DNA from: Hydrogenophaga crassostreae
GTDB lineage: Bacteria > Pseudomonadota > Gammaproteobacteria > Burkholderiales > Burkholderiaceae_C
Assembly: GCF_001761385.1 (NCBI RefSeq)
Contig: NZ_CP017476.1
Location: 1,105,501-1,169,500 of the forward strand
DNA: 64,000 bases
Reading direction: 5' to 3'
The notes beneath the pieces were generated by a model. It had not been told where the DNA came from. It searched no databases and saw only the letters and a list, made by a program, of their open reading frames with translations. The first letter of the stretch is position 1; each line of letters begins with the position of its first letter. This document shows, in pieces, positions 17,823 to 25,952 of the stretch. Both the position numbers and the translations under genes were made by a program.

Positions 17823-18175
17823 ACAAAGACATTCAACGCTTCGGCATGACCCCGCGGCTCAGCGAAGCCGCCGTATTCAATGGCATCGTGTACCTCGCCG
17901 GCATGGTGCCCGAGCGCGGTGACACCGACATTCGAGGCCAGACAGAGGATGTCTTGGCGCAAGTGGAACACCACCTGAAAGCCGCTGGCAGCGACAAATC
18001 ACGCATTTTGCGCGCCCAGATTTTCCTTACCAACATCGCCGAGATTGGTGTGATGAACGAAGTGTGGGATGCCTGGGTCGTGCCAGGTGCTGCGCCGCCC
18101 CGCGCCACAGTGCAATCGCCATTGGCCGATCCCGCCTGGCATATTGAAATTGTGGTGACCGCAGCGCTGGCCTGA
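17819..18175 (+). CDS. RidA-family (YjgF/UK114) protein
   Basis: A 118-residue member of the RidA family. Family members deaminate reactive enamine/imine intermediates; the divergent subfamilies have other or unknown roles. Supporting stretches are VYLAGMVPERG, GQTEDVLAQVEHHLKAAGSDKSRIL and the C-terminal RATVQSPLADPAWHIEIVVTA. The usual catalytic arginine context seems to be R-A-T-V-Q-S near residue 98. It is translationally coupled to plsY (ATGA overlap). Confidence 0.85.
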   Translation: MNKDIQRFGMTPRLSEAAVFNGIVYLAGMVPERGDTDIRGQTEDVLAQVEHHLKAAGSDKSRILRAQIFLTNIAEIGVMNEVWDAWVVPGAAPPRATVQSPLADPAWHIEIVVTAALA

Positions 18176-18310
18176 ATGATCGGGGTGCCGGGCAGAATTC
18201 TGTGCCTGGAAGGCTGCCCAGCTTGGTGAGTGCCTGCAGTGGTGGCTCCAAGACCCGTTCGCGCGAGGTGTCTTCACCGAGAATGCCGTCGATCCGTCTT
18301 TGCCGGTCGA

Positions 18311-18372
18311 CCAGCGTTGCCCCTTGAGGGGCGGAGCGGCTACACGAAGTGCGCAAGCGATGGGGGTGGACC
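18311..18372. repeat. Short GC-rich dispersed intergenic repeat, copy 3 (degenerate)
   Basis: Between two convergent genes the sequence contains CAGCGTTGCCCCTTGAGGGG and later GCAAGCGATGGGGGTGG. Reversed, this resembles the CCACCCCC...CCCTCAAGGGG layout of the copy at 2050. No gene is visible in the 200-bp spacer. Confidence 0.4.
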
Positions 18373-18383
18373 CATTTCCTGGG

Positions 18384-19028
18384 TTACCGCTTCTCCAGCG
18401 TCATCTGATCGTTGGTGCGGGTCATTTGAAAGCGCGTCAGGTAGTTGTTGCCCAACAAGACAAAAGGCATGGCTTGCGGCGTGATCACAGCGGTGATGTT
18501 GTAGCTCACCATGTCGCCCAAGCGCAGTGAATCCAGCTTCACCTCCCAGCCAATGGCCGCGCCATTGGCGGTGTTCATCATGACCTGGCGGCCCTTTTTG
18601 TAGGCAATGTTGATGCGCCGGGCTTCGGGTTCACCAATGGCCACCACCGTGGCGCCGGTATCCACCATGAACTGCACCGAGCGGCCATTGATCTGCCCCT
18701 GAGGCATGAAATGTCCCCGCCCATCGGCTGTCAGCACGATGCGGTTGCCCCCGCCGCTGGGGGTGCCTGACCCACCCAGGCTGACCGGTGCTTCCCCCAC
18801 GCGCAGGGTCTGCTTTTTGCCATCGATCTCCACCGTGGCGGACTGACCGTCAACGCTCACCAGCTTGACGCCCTGATGCGTCTGACCAGGGCTCAGGAAC
18901 CGAGGCGCACTGGAATCGACTGTGAGCAGGGCTTTGCTTCCGGACACGCCAGACAGCGCGACCGACTGGGCAAATGCATTGCCCACCATGAAAGCAAGCA
19001 ATGCCATGGAAACCAGCAATGTGCGCAT
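18384..19028 (-). CDS. Retropepsin-like aspartic protease, exported (clan AA, TIGR02281-like)
   Basis: A 214-residue protein with a signal peptide (MRTLLVSMALLAFMVGNAFA) and a single retropepsin-like domain at the C terminus. The aspartyl active-site triad is visible as F-M-V-D-T-G-A-T, followed by the flap region and LLGNNYLTRFQM, which matches the bacterial clan AA family of about 120 residues. Because one domain supplies one catalytic Asp, it should act as a homodimer in the periplasm. The N-terminal half has a short SH3-like or PDZ-linker-type beta region (VSVDGQSATVEIDGKKQTL). Start is placed at ATG 19028 where the signal peptide begins. Confidence 0.85.
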   Translation of the reverse strand: MRTLLVSMALLAFMVGNAFAQSVALSGVSGSKALLTVDSSAPRFLSPGQTHQGVKLVSVDGQSATVEIDGKKQTLRVGEAPVSLGGSGTPSGGGNRIVLTADGRGHFMPQGQINGRSVQFMVDTGATVVAIGEPEARRINIAYKKGRQVMMNTANGAAIGWEVKLDSLRLGDMVSYNITAVITPQAMPFVLLGNNYLTRFQMTRTNDQMTLEKR

Positions 19029-19070
19029 GAAGTGCCTTTGTTCAAGGACGCCGAGGGTCCGGCCGCGCCG

Positions 19071-19205
19071 GCCCACCAGCGTCGCCCCTGGGGGGTGACG
19101 CGCCGCAGGCGCGGCGCGGGGGGAATCACGCTCACCGCCGGGCCGCCCCAAGGCGAGTGAGCCCCCTCGGGGGGGCAGCGACCCGCGAAGCGGCGGAGCG
19201 TGGGG
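19071..19205. repeat. Short GC-rich dispersed intergenic repeats, copies 4 and 5 in tandem
   Basis: The spacer between yajQ and the retropepsin gene has CAGCGTCGCCCCTGGGGGG-type sequence followed by GTGACGCGCCGCAGGCGCGG, the reverse complement of the 16559 element, and then a second related stretch with CCCCCTCGGGGGGG near 19167. These arms can form strong hairpins. Confidence 0.55.
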
Positions 19206-19210
19206 GCGTA

Positions 19211-19696
19211 TCAATCCCTGAAGTTGTCGAAAGACAGGGGCAGGTCTTTGAGCTCGCTGCGAATCAGGGCCATGGCTTCTTGCAAGTCGTCGCGCTTGGC
19301 GCCGGTTACGCGAACAGCGTCACCCTGGATCGCGCCCTGCACCTTGAGCTTGCTGCCCTTGAGGGCTTGCTGGATCTTTTTGCCGTCTTCGGTGCTGATG
19401 CCGTTTTTGACCTTCACCACCTGCTTGACCTTGTCGCCGCCCATTTTTTCGACCTTGCCGACATCGAGGAAACGCGCGTCCACGCCGCGTTTGGTCAGCT
19501 TGTTGCGCAAGACGTCTTCAACCTGGGTGAGCTGAAAGTCGGCATCGCCAAACAGGGTGATCTCTTTGTCTTTGAGTTCAATGGCGGCACTGGTGCCTTT
19601 GAAGTCGAAGCGGGTTCCGATTTCGCGGGCCACCTGGTCAACCGCATTCTTGACTTCGACAAAATCGGCTTCTAGAACGGTGTCAAAAGTAGGCAT
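19211..19696 (-). CDS. yajQ: YajQ-family nucleotide/cyclic-di-GMP-binding protein
   Basis: A 161-residue protein of the YajQ family; a Xanthomonas member binds cyclic di-GMP and works with a transcription factor, others bind nucleic acids. Family stretches are MPTFDTVLEADFVEVKNAVD at the start, RFDFKGTSAAIELKDKEITL, KQVVKVKNGIST and GAIQGDAVRVTGAKRDDLQ. Length is typical. It is divergently arranged with murB, with 42 bp between starts. Confidence 0.93.
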   Translation of the reverse strand: MPTFDTVLEADFVEVKNAVDQVAREIGTRFDFKGTSAAIELKDKEITLFGDADFQLTQVEDVLRNKLTKRGVDARFLDVGKVEKMGGDKVKQVVKVKNGISTEDGKKIQQALKGSKLKVQGAIQGDAVRVTGAKRDDLQEAMALIRSELKDLPLSFDNFRD

Positions 19697-19738
19697 GGTG
19701 TGCTGAGTCCTGCATGAAGTGAATGAGACAATCCCATC

Positions 19739-20788
19739 ATGTTAGTCGAGAACAATGTGGCGCTCCAGCCCCTCAACACCTTTGGCATTGCCGCACGAGC
19801 GCACAGCCTCGCCCGCGTGCGCGACGAAGCCGGTATCGCCGAGTTGATCAGCCAGCTTGCAGGTCAGGCGCCTGCGCTGGTCCTGGGTGGGGGCAGCAAC
19901 CTGGTGATTACAGGCGATATCAAGGGGCTGGTGATCAAGGTGGAGGTGTCTGGCAAGCGCCTGATTGAAGAGACCGACAAGGGATGGCTGGTTGAAGCTG
20001 GCGCAGGTGAAAACTGGCACGGGTTTGTGGCGTGGACGTTGGCACAAGGTTGGCCCGGGCTGGAAAACATGGCCTTGATTCCCGGCCTTGTGGGGGCTTC
20101 GCCCGTGCAGAACATCGGCGCCTATGGTGTGGAACTGCAGGACCGGTTCCATTCGCTCGACGCCATCGATTTGCGCAGTGGCCAGACCTTTTCGCTGGAT
20201 GCCGCGCAATGCGGGTTTGGCTACCGCGACTCTGTGTTCAAACATGCGCCTTCTGATGAGCGCAGCTATGGCCTGGCCGGCTGCGCCATCATCACGCGCG
20301 TGCGTTTTCTGTTGCCCAAACCGTGGACGCCGGTATTGGGGTACCTCGATCTGGAGCGCAAGATGGCCGAGACGGGCATCAGCGAACCCGACGCGATGCA
20401 GATTTTTGACTGGGTGGTGGCCATTCGCAGCGCCAAACTGCCCGACCCGGCCGTGATCGGCAACGCAGGCAGCTTCTTCAAGAACCCCACTGTCACGCCA
20501 GAGCAATGCGCCGACATCATCGCGCGCGACCCCAAGGTGGTTCATTACCCGATGGACGATGGCAGCATCAAGCTTGCAGCAGGCTGGCTGATTGACGCCT
20601 GCGGCTGGAAAGGCAAGAGCGTGGGCAACGCAGCGGTTTACGAGAGGCAGGCACTGGTGCTGGTGAACAAGGGTGGCCCCGAACATCCTTGCACCGGTGG
20701 CGAGGTGATGACGCTGGCCAAGGCGATACAGACGAGCGTGTACGAGCGTTTCGGCATCATGCTGGAGCCCGAGCCCGTGGTGGTTTGA
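19739..20788 (+). CDS. murB: UDP-N-acetylenolpyruvoylglucosamine reductase
   Basis: A 349-residue FAD enzyme that reduces UDP-GlcNAc-enolpyruvate to UDP-MurNAc, the second committed step of peptidoglycan synthesis. It carries PLNTFGIAARA, the FAD-binding VLGGGSNLVIT, ALIPGLVGASPVQNIGAYG and the active-site GYRDSVFK, with the proton-donor serine in VIGNAGSFFKNP. The C-terminal FGIMLEPEPVVV is typical of the long type I MurB found in enterics and betaproteobacteria. Confidence 0.97.
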   Translation: MLVENNVALQPLNTFGIAARAHSLARVRDEAGIAELISQLAGQAPALVLGGGSNLVITGDIKGLVIKVEVSGKRLIEETDKGWLVEAGAGENWHGFVAWTLAQGWPGLENMALIPGLVGASPVQNIGAYGVELQDRFHSLDAIDLRSGQTFSLDAAQCGFGYRDSVFKHAPSDERSYGLAGCAIITRVRFLLPKPWTPVLGYLDLERKMAETGISEPDAMQIFDWVVAIRSAKLPDPAVIGNAGSFFKNPTVTPEQCADIIARDPKVVHYPMDDGSIKLAAGWLIDACGWKGKSVGNAAVYERQALVLVNKGGPEHPCTGGEVMTLAKAIQTSVYERFGIMLEPEPVVV

Positions 20789-20888
20789 GCGGAGCCGGGT
20801 TGTCGGGTATCACTGCCTCCAACGGATGCCCCTTCAGCATGACCCACGGCCCGCAAGGGGCAGTTCGGGCGCGTTAGCATGCCAACTC

Positions 20889-21488
20889 ATGCCACATTTT
20901 CGATTCAACTTGCCTCTCGCCTGGATGCGCTGCACCGCCATTTGCAGCGGTGTGTGGCTTGTGACCACCGCAGCCCTGGCAAGCGCGCCTGAAGCGCGGT
21001 TGTTGCTGGATGCCTCGCGGGAGGCCGGGCGCGTCAACCTGCTAATTCGCACCACGGTTGACGCACCGTATTCGGTGATCTGGGCCGTGCTGACGGATTA
21101 CAACAACACCGCCAAATGGGTGCCTGGCATGGAGCGCAGCGTGGTCTTGAAGCGAAGGCCTGGTGGCGCCATCGTTGAACAGAGTGGCCAGGCGAACGTG
21201 TTGTTCTTTCATCTCGCGATCAACAGCGTGGTGGACGTACAAGAACTTCCGCCTGATCGCATCGAGGTCAAGCTGGTTCGGGGCGATTTCAAGCGGCTCG
21301 ACGGGGCCTACGAACTGAAGAAACTGGGCAATACCGACGAACGCTACGAATTGCGTTGGCAGGGCCAACTGGAGCTGTCGGCGGCCGTTCCCGGTTTCGT
21401 GGCCCAGCCGCTGCTGGCGAACAACCTGAAGAAGAGCTTTGAAGGCTTGGTGCAAGAGATGGAGCGCCGGGCCAGAGCGGCGCCATAG
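20889..21488 (+). CDS. SRPBCC-fold (START/polyketide cyclase-like) exported protein
   Basis: A 199-residue protein with a likely signal peptide (MRCTAICSGVWLVTTAALA) and one SRPBCC lipid- or ligand-binding domain: VDAPYSVIWAVLTDYNNTAKWVPGM is the characteristic opening of a cyclase/dehydrase or coenzyme Q-binding type domain, and the C-terminal helix LANNLKKSFEGLVQEMERR closes the cavity. The ligand is unknown. The ATG at 20889 opens the signal peptide. It sits 6 bp upstream of the unknown lipoprotein gene, so they are probably co-expressed and may act on the same envelope process. Confidence 0.82.
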   Translation: MPHFRFNLPLAWMRCTAICSGVWLVTTAALASAPEARLLLDASREAGRVNLLIRTTVDAPYSVIWAVLTDYNNTAKWVPGMERSVVLKRRPGGAIVEQSGQANVLFFHLAINSVVDVQELPPDRIEVKLVRGDFKRLDGAYELKKLGNTDERYELRWQGQLELSAAVPGFVAQPLLANNLKKSFEGLVQEMERRARAAP

Positions 21489-21494
21489 AACACC

Positions 21495-23045
21495 ATGAAC
21501 ACCTGGTTTTTGATCACGGGTTTGGCCAGACGTTGGCATTGCACCAGCCTGGTGGTTGTGGTGTTGACACTGCAGGGGTGCGCAACAGGCCCACAGCCTG
21601 AGAGCCCCGAGAGCGCCGGGCCGGTCGAATCGTGCCAGCGCTGGTACGCCGATCTCGACCGGCTGGTGCATCGAAGCGGGGTTAGCGATGCCCAGGACAG
21701 CCGCATCGAAGGATTCCCCCAGCTGCGGCAGTCGCGATGGACGGCGTCGTTCCGAAGTGACGCTCAGATAAATGACGCTGCGTTTGATGCCTGGTTTGGC
21801 CAGATGCGCGAGCTGGGTGATCAAGGTTCGGCGGTGGAAATCGCCAACGTGCCCGAAGCTGAATGGGTTGGCGTCTTGCCATCTGCTGGAGGAAAGTTGC
21901 GCAAGCAGGCGCTCATCAAGACCCAGGCCTGCGCCGATTTGCTGAGCAAGATGGATCGCTCCCGGGAACCACGGCGGGTGGCATTGCTGGCCGGCCCCGG
22001 GGTACCAGACAGCTATTCCACGCTGGCCCGGTTTCTGGGCGTGTATGCCGTCACCCGTGTGCCTTTCAGTGCAGGCGTCAATCGCTGGCAGGAAGAGACG
22101 CAACGCGCTTTTTCTGCGCGGATCACTCCGGAGGCCGGGTTGGTGCAAAGACATGTGCCAAAGCCCTCGGCTATGGAAGAGGTGGCCGAAACCCTGGCAG
22201 GGGCACAGAGAGACGCTTTGGGTGTTCCCCAGTTGAGCGCTGAGTTGAGCGAGAGGTTGCTGAACCGCCATGCGCCAGTGATGGAGATTGCGCCTCAAGG
22301 CCCCTTTGACCAGTTTGGCGAGATGACCCTGAACCCCGATGGCCGCCCGGCCGTTGAAACCGCGGTGCCTGTGGTTTACCGGCGTATCGCCTACGCGCGG
22401 CAAGGTGGCGCGACCTTGGTGCAGCTGGTGTACCTCTACTGGTTTTCCGAGCGACCCAAGACGGGTCCGCTGGATTTGCTCGGCGGTGCGCTGGACGGCG
22501 TCATGTGGCGGGTGACGCTGGATGAAAAAGGCCAGCCTTTGCTTTACGACTCAGCCCACGCCTGTGGCTGCTATCACCTGTTTTTCCCCACGCCCGCGCT
22601 TCAACCCAAGCCAGCGCCAGAGACGGGAATGGAGTGGGCGTTTATCCCTGCGCCGGCGCCGCGCCTGAAGCCCGGTGAGCGGGTGGTTCTGGGCATCGCT
22701 CCGCGCACCCACTACCTCAGCGCCGTGTCGTCCACGGCAGATTTCAAAGGCTCGCCGTACCAGAGCCGGGATGCCTCTCAGTTGCGCTCTTTGCCGCTGG
22801 TTTCACCAACGGATGACCGGCGCAGCCTGTATGGACCCGATGGCATCGTGTCGGGTTCGCAGCGCGGCGAGCGCTACCTCTTCTGGCCCATGGGCGTGCG
22901 CGACGCGGGCGCCCAGCGCCAATGGGGCCACCACGCCACAGCCTTTGTGGGGCGCCGGCACTTTGATGATCCGGATCTGATCGAGCGCCGCTTTGAACGG
23001 GTTAGGGCTTTGCCAGCGGAGGCCCGCGACCTGACCGATGATTGA
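21495..23045 (+). CDS. Uncharacterised large lipoprotein
   Basis: A 516-residue protein with a lipoprotein signal and lipobox T-L-Q-G-C (Cys29). I do not recognise a domain with certainty. Visible features are a central stretch LARFLGVYAVTRVPFSAGVNRW, a region with VYRRIAYARQGGATLVQLVYLYWFSERPK, a Cys-rich HACGCYHLFFP segment around residues 353-362, and a C-terminal RQWGHHATAFVGRRHFDD. The paired His and Cys residues suggest metal binding, but no known catalytic motif is visible. It follows the SRPBCC gene by 6 bp and ends at a strong terminator. Confidence 0.75.
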   Translation: MNTWFLITGLARRWHCTSLVVVVLTLQGCATGPQPESPESAGPVESCQRWYADLDRLVHRSGVSDAQDSRIEGFPQLRQSRWTASFRSDAQINDAAFDAWFGQMRELGDQGSAVEIANVPEAEWVGVLPSAGGKLRKQALIKTQACADLLSKMDRSREPRRVALLAGPGVPDSYSTLARFLGVYAVTRVPFSAGVNRWQEETQRAFSARITPEAGLVQRHVPKPSAMEEVAETLAGAQRDALGVPQLSAELSERLLNRHAPVMEIAPQGPFDQFGEMTLNPDGRPAVETAVPVVYRRIAYARQGGATLVQLVYLYWFSERPKTGPLDLLGGALDGVMWRVTLDEKGQPLLYDSAHACGCYHLFFPTPALQPKPAPETGMEWAFIPAPAPRLKPGERVVLGIAPRTHYLSAVSSTADFKGSPYQSRDASQLRSLPLVSPTDDRRSLYGPDGIVSGSQRGERYLFWPMGVRDAGAQRQWGHHATAFVGRRHFDDPDLIERRFERVRALPAEARDLTDD

Positions 23046-23081
23046 AGCTGCCCATCGCCGTGAAGCATGCGGTCGAAATGC

Positions 23082-23117
23082 AAAAAGGCCTGAAGGGGAA
23101 ACCCTTCAGGCCTTTTT
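23082..23117. terminator. Bidirectional rho-independent terminator
   Basis: A perfect 16-bp inverted repeat AAAAAGGCCTGAAGGG / CCCTTCAGGCCTTTTT encloses a GAAA tetraloop. A T run follows on both strands, so it can end both the plus-strand lipoprotein transcript and the minus-strand argG transcript. Confidence 0.93.
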
Positions 23118-23150
23118 GTTGAGCGGAACCCAGCGTCGCCGGGTGCCGTT

Positions 23151-24494
23151 TCAGTCCTTTTTGTCGCTGCCTTCCAGCTTCAACATGTCGGCGCCTTCGC
23201 CCAGAGAGAGCAAACCGGTCTTGGCGTAGATGCCCAGTTTGGCGCGGGTGTCGACGATGTCGAGGTTGCGCATGGTGAGCTGGCCGATGCGATCGGCGGG
23301 CGTGAACGGCGCGTCTTCCACCTTTTCCATGCTCAAACGCTCGGGCGCGTAGGTCAGGTTGGCGCTCTCTGTGTTCATGATCGAGTAGTCGTTGCCGCGG
23401 CGCAGTTCGATGGTCACTTCGCCGGTGATGGCGCGCGCCACCCAGCGTTGCGCGGTTTCGCGCAGCATCAGGGTTTGCGGGTCGAACCAGCGGCCCTGGT
23501 ACAGCAGGCGGCCGAGTTTCAGGCCGTTCATGCGGTACTGCTCGATGGTGTCTTCGTTGTGAATGCCGGTCACCAGGCGCTCGTAAGCGATGTAGAGCAG
23601 GGCCAGGCCGGGGGCTTCGTAGATGCCGCGGCTCTTGGCTTCAATGATGCGGTTTTCGATCTGGTCGCTCATGCCCAGGCCGTGGCGCCCGCCGATGCGG
23701 TTGGCTTCCAGGATCAGCTCGACGGCCGACTCAAAAGTTTTGCCGTTCAAAGCGACCGGTTGGCCCTCTTCAAAGCGCACGGTCACCGTTTCACGTTTGA
23801 CTTCAACCTCGTCTTTCCAGAACGCCACACCCATGATGGGGTTGACGATGTTGATGCCGCTGTTGAGGAATTCCAGGTCTTTGGCTTCGTGCGTGGCGCC
23901 GAGCATGTTGCTGTCGGTGCTGTAGGCCTTCTCGGCGCTCATCTTGTAGCCAAAACCATTGGCCGTCATGAAGGCGCTCATTTCCGAGCGGCCACCCAGT
24001 TCGTCGATGAACAGCTGGTCGAGCCAGGGCTTGTAGATCTTCAGGCTCGGGTTGGTCAACAGGCCGTAGCGGTAGAAGCGCTCGATGTCGTTGCCTTTGT
24101 AGGTTGAGCCATCGCCCCAGATGTTGACGTCGTCTTCCTTCATGGCCGCCACCAGCATGGTGCCGGTCACGGCGCGGCCCAGCGGCGTGGTGTTGAAGTA
24201 GGTCACGCCAGCGGTGGTCACGTGGAACGCACCGCACTGCAGCGCGGCGATGCCTTCGGCGGCGAGCTGCTTGCGGCAATCGACCAGGCGCGCTTTTTCG
24301 GCGCCGTATTCCATGGCCTTGCGCGGAATTTCGTCGTAATCCGGCTCGTCGGGCTGGCCGAGGTTGGCCGTGTAGGCGTAAGGGACCGCGCCCTTTTGCT
24401 TCATCCAGAGCAAAGCAGCGCTGGTGTCCAGACCACCAGAGAAGGCGATACCGACTTTTTGATGCAGGGGCAGATTTTGAAGAATGGTGGCCAT
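23151..24494 (-). CDS. argG: Argininosuccinate synthase
   Basis: A 447-residue enzyme joining citrulline and aspartate with ATP to form argininosuccinate in arginine synthesis. The PP-loop is seen as IAFSGGLDTSAAL close to the N terminus; later come NTTPLGRAVTGTML, WGDGSTYKGNDIERFYRYG and GGRHGLGMSDQIENRI. It belongs to the longer type found in E. coli and betaproteobacteria. It lies 10 bp downstream of ppnP on the minus strand. Confidence 0.98.
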   Translation of the reverse strand: MATILQNLPLHQKVGIAFSGGLDTSAALLWMKQKGAVPYAYTANLGQPDEPDYDEIPRKAMEYGAEKARLVDCRKQLAAEGIAALQCGAFHVTTAGVTYFNTTPLGRAVTGTMLVAAMKEDDVNIWGDGSTYKGNDIERFYRYGLLTNPSLKIYKPWLDQLFIDELGGRSEMSAFMTANGFGYKMSAEKAYSTDSNMLGATHEAKDLEFLNSGINIVNPIMGVAFWKDEVEVKRETVTVRFEEGQPVALNGKTFESAVELILEANRIGGRHGLGMSDQIENRIIEAKSRGIYEAPGLALLYIAYERLVTGIHNEDTIEQYRMNGLKLGRLLYQGRWFDPQTLMLRETAQRWVARAITGEVTIELRRGNDYSIMNTESANLTYAPERLSMEKVEDAPFTPADRIGQLTMRNLDIVDTRAKLGIYAKTGLLSLGEGADMLKLEGSDKKD

Positions 24495-24504
24495 GTTGTT
24501 TGAA

Positions 24505-24831
24505 TTACCCGTAGTGGCAGATGTAGTGGAACGCTTCGCTCACGCGGATATCGAAGCTCGAATGGCCTGGCACGCTGAATTGCTCGCCCGCCTTGATGCT
24601 TGACCAGTCGGCGGAGCCGGCCAGCTTGAACTCGCAGCTGCCGGCCACACACTCCATGATTTCAGGTGCGGCGGTACCGAAAGTGAGTGACGCGGGCAAA
24701 ACCACACCCACCGACTTTTTCGTGCCGTCAGGCAGGGTGAGGCTGTGGCTGACGCACTTGCCGTCGAAGTAGACGCTGGCTTGCGTCGTAACGGTGACGC
24801 CGTCGAGTTGGGTGGTGATGTTGTTGCTCAT
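24505..24831 (-). CDS. ppnP: Pyrimidine/purine nucleoside phosphorylase PpnP
   Basis: A 108-residue single-cupin enzyme that cleaves several nucleosides phosphorolytically. The cupin core is visible as SVYFDGKCVSHSLTLPDGTKK, GVVLPASLTFGTAAPE and AGEQFSVPGHSSFDIRV, and the end EAFHYICHYG fits the YaiE/PpnP family length of about 95-108. ATG 24831 is chosen because conservation starts there. It directly precedes argG and may share its transcript. Confidence 0.9.
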   Translation of the reverse strand: MSNNITTQLDGVTVTTQASVYFDGKCVSHSLTLPDGTKKSVGVVLPASLTFGTAAPEIMECVAGSCEFKLAGSADWSSIKAGEQFSVPGHSSFDIRVSEAFHYICHYG

Positions 24832-25952
24832 GGGCGCGGCAAAAAAGGGCGAGGCCCCCGAATGGAGCCCCGTCAACCCGCTATTTTAGGCTGCGCGCTG
24901 GATGCCCTAACTTGCTTCTGCCACTGCAGGTGGCAGCTCCATCAGAGACCTTCGAGACACCATATAGAGGTGCCTGCGCCTGCCGACCCATCTGGGCAAT
25001 CGCGTAAAGCAGAAAAGACGCAGTCCTCACGGTATTGAAGTTCAGGTGTTGAAAAGAAGTCTTCTGTTGGGGTCGAATCAAGAAATGTCTCGCTTGTCCG
25101 CAGCGTTGATGAGCACGTGGAAGGTTGAAAAACGTGCGAGTCCTTAGTGGCTGGTGTACCGATGGCTGCATAAAAGCATATGAAGTAGCCCCCAGACTTA
25201 AGCAGCGCTGTGGCAGTGCCGTCCCGAAAGCGGGTAGACAACTCACCAGAGAGGCAGGGCGCAGTGTGCTTTTCCCGAACAGCCTGTTCAGACCAAGGCA
25301 CTGCCGAATCGCAAGGCAGTTCTGCCTGGCTACCAAAAAAAACTCTTGGCCGCCCTTGCACGCCACCAAGGGCATATCTAAGCAGGGTAGTCGTGCCGTT
25401 GCTCTCTTTCGCTGAAAGTGCACCACCCCGGTCAGAAGCCCCGGGTGGGGGCCCAAAAAAAACAGGTTCCTAAGAAAGGGCTTTTGGCCTGTCGCAGTTT
25501 GGACCTCTGCCCCCGTAATTCCACAGGCTCAAAGCCAAAAACCATGCTCATGCACCGATAAGCGCGCTACGCAGGTTGTGAAGCAGCAATAAAGCTTGAA
25601 GCTGTTGGTCAGTGATCCATCGTGGCTATGCCTATATGTGGCGAAGGAACTACATCCTTTCCCTTTTGTCATCCGATTGGATGACATTTTGCTGTTTGAG
25701 TTTCAGTTTGTTACTGCTAGAGTGCAAAGGTAACGACGATGGATGAGAGCGGGCAAGAAAGTCGGCCAGCCTTTGGGTTCTTCTGGCGCCTCCGTAGCTG
25801 AGGTCTCTTCGAATTCACACGGCCTTGCCATGCTGGATTGGCGTAGATATTGTGCGCCCTCGTTAGAACTGAGAAGTCAACCGCGTATTGGTAGAGAATT
25901 CACTTTCTGCAATTCTTCGTCAAATAACCCAATGAATTAGGCATACTTGGAG
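24832..25952. other. 1.1-kb spacer with no recognisable gene, left edge of the accessory island
   Basis: I found no open frame here with coding character on either strand. Frames up to 190 codons on the minus strand (24881-25456) have no start signal, no recognisable motif and an odd composition, so I do not call them. The right-hand 300 bp are AT-rich and contain a perfect 18-bp palindrome at 25668. This stretch separates the core argG-ppnP genes from the DUF5648 lipoprotein array and may be decayed sequence. Confidence 0.6.
25668..25685. promoter_or_regulatory. Perfect palindrome, possible operator
   Basis: GTCATCC-GATT-GGATGAC is a perfect inverted repeat with 7-bp arms, placed in AT-rich DNA about 270 bp before the first lipoprotein gene. 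A weak promoter-like pair (TTGAGT, then TAGAGT about 16 bp later) follows. No regulator is encoded nearby, so its function is a guess. Confidence 0.25.

Noticed and set aside
24881..25456. A 191-codon minus-strand frame in the island's left spacer, considered as a small gene or a transposase relic.
   Set aside because: No ribosome site, no motif, an unusual residue mix and several overlapping alternative frames; I could not link it to any mobile element.
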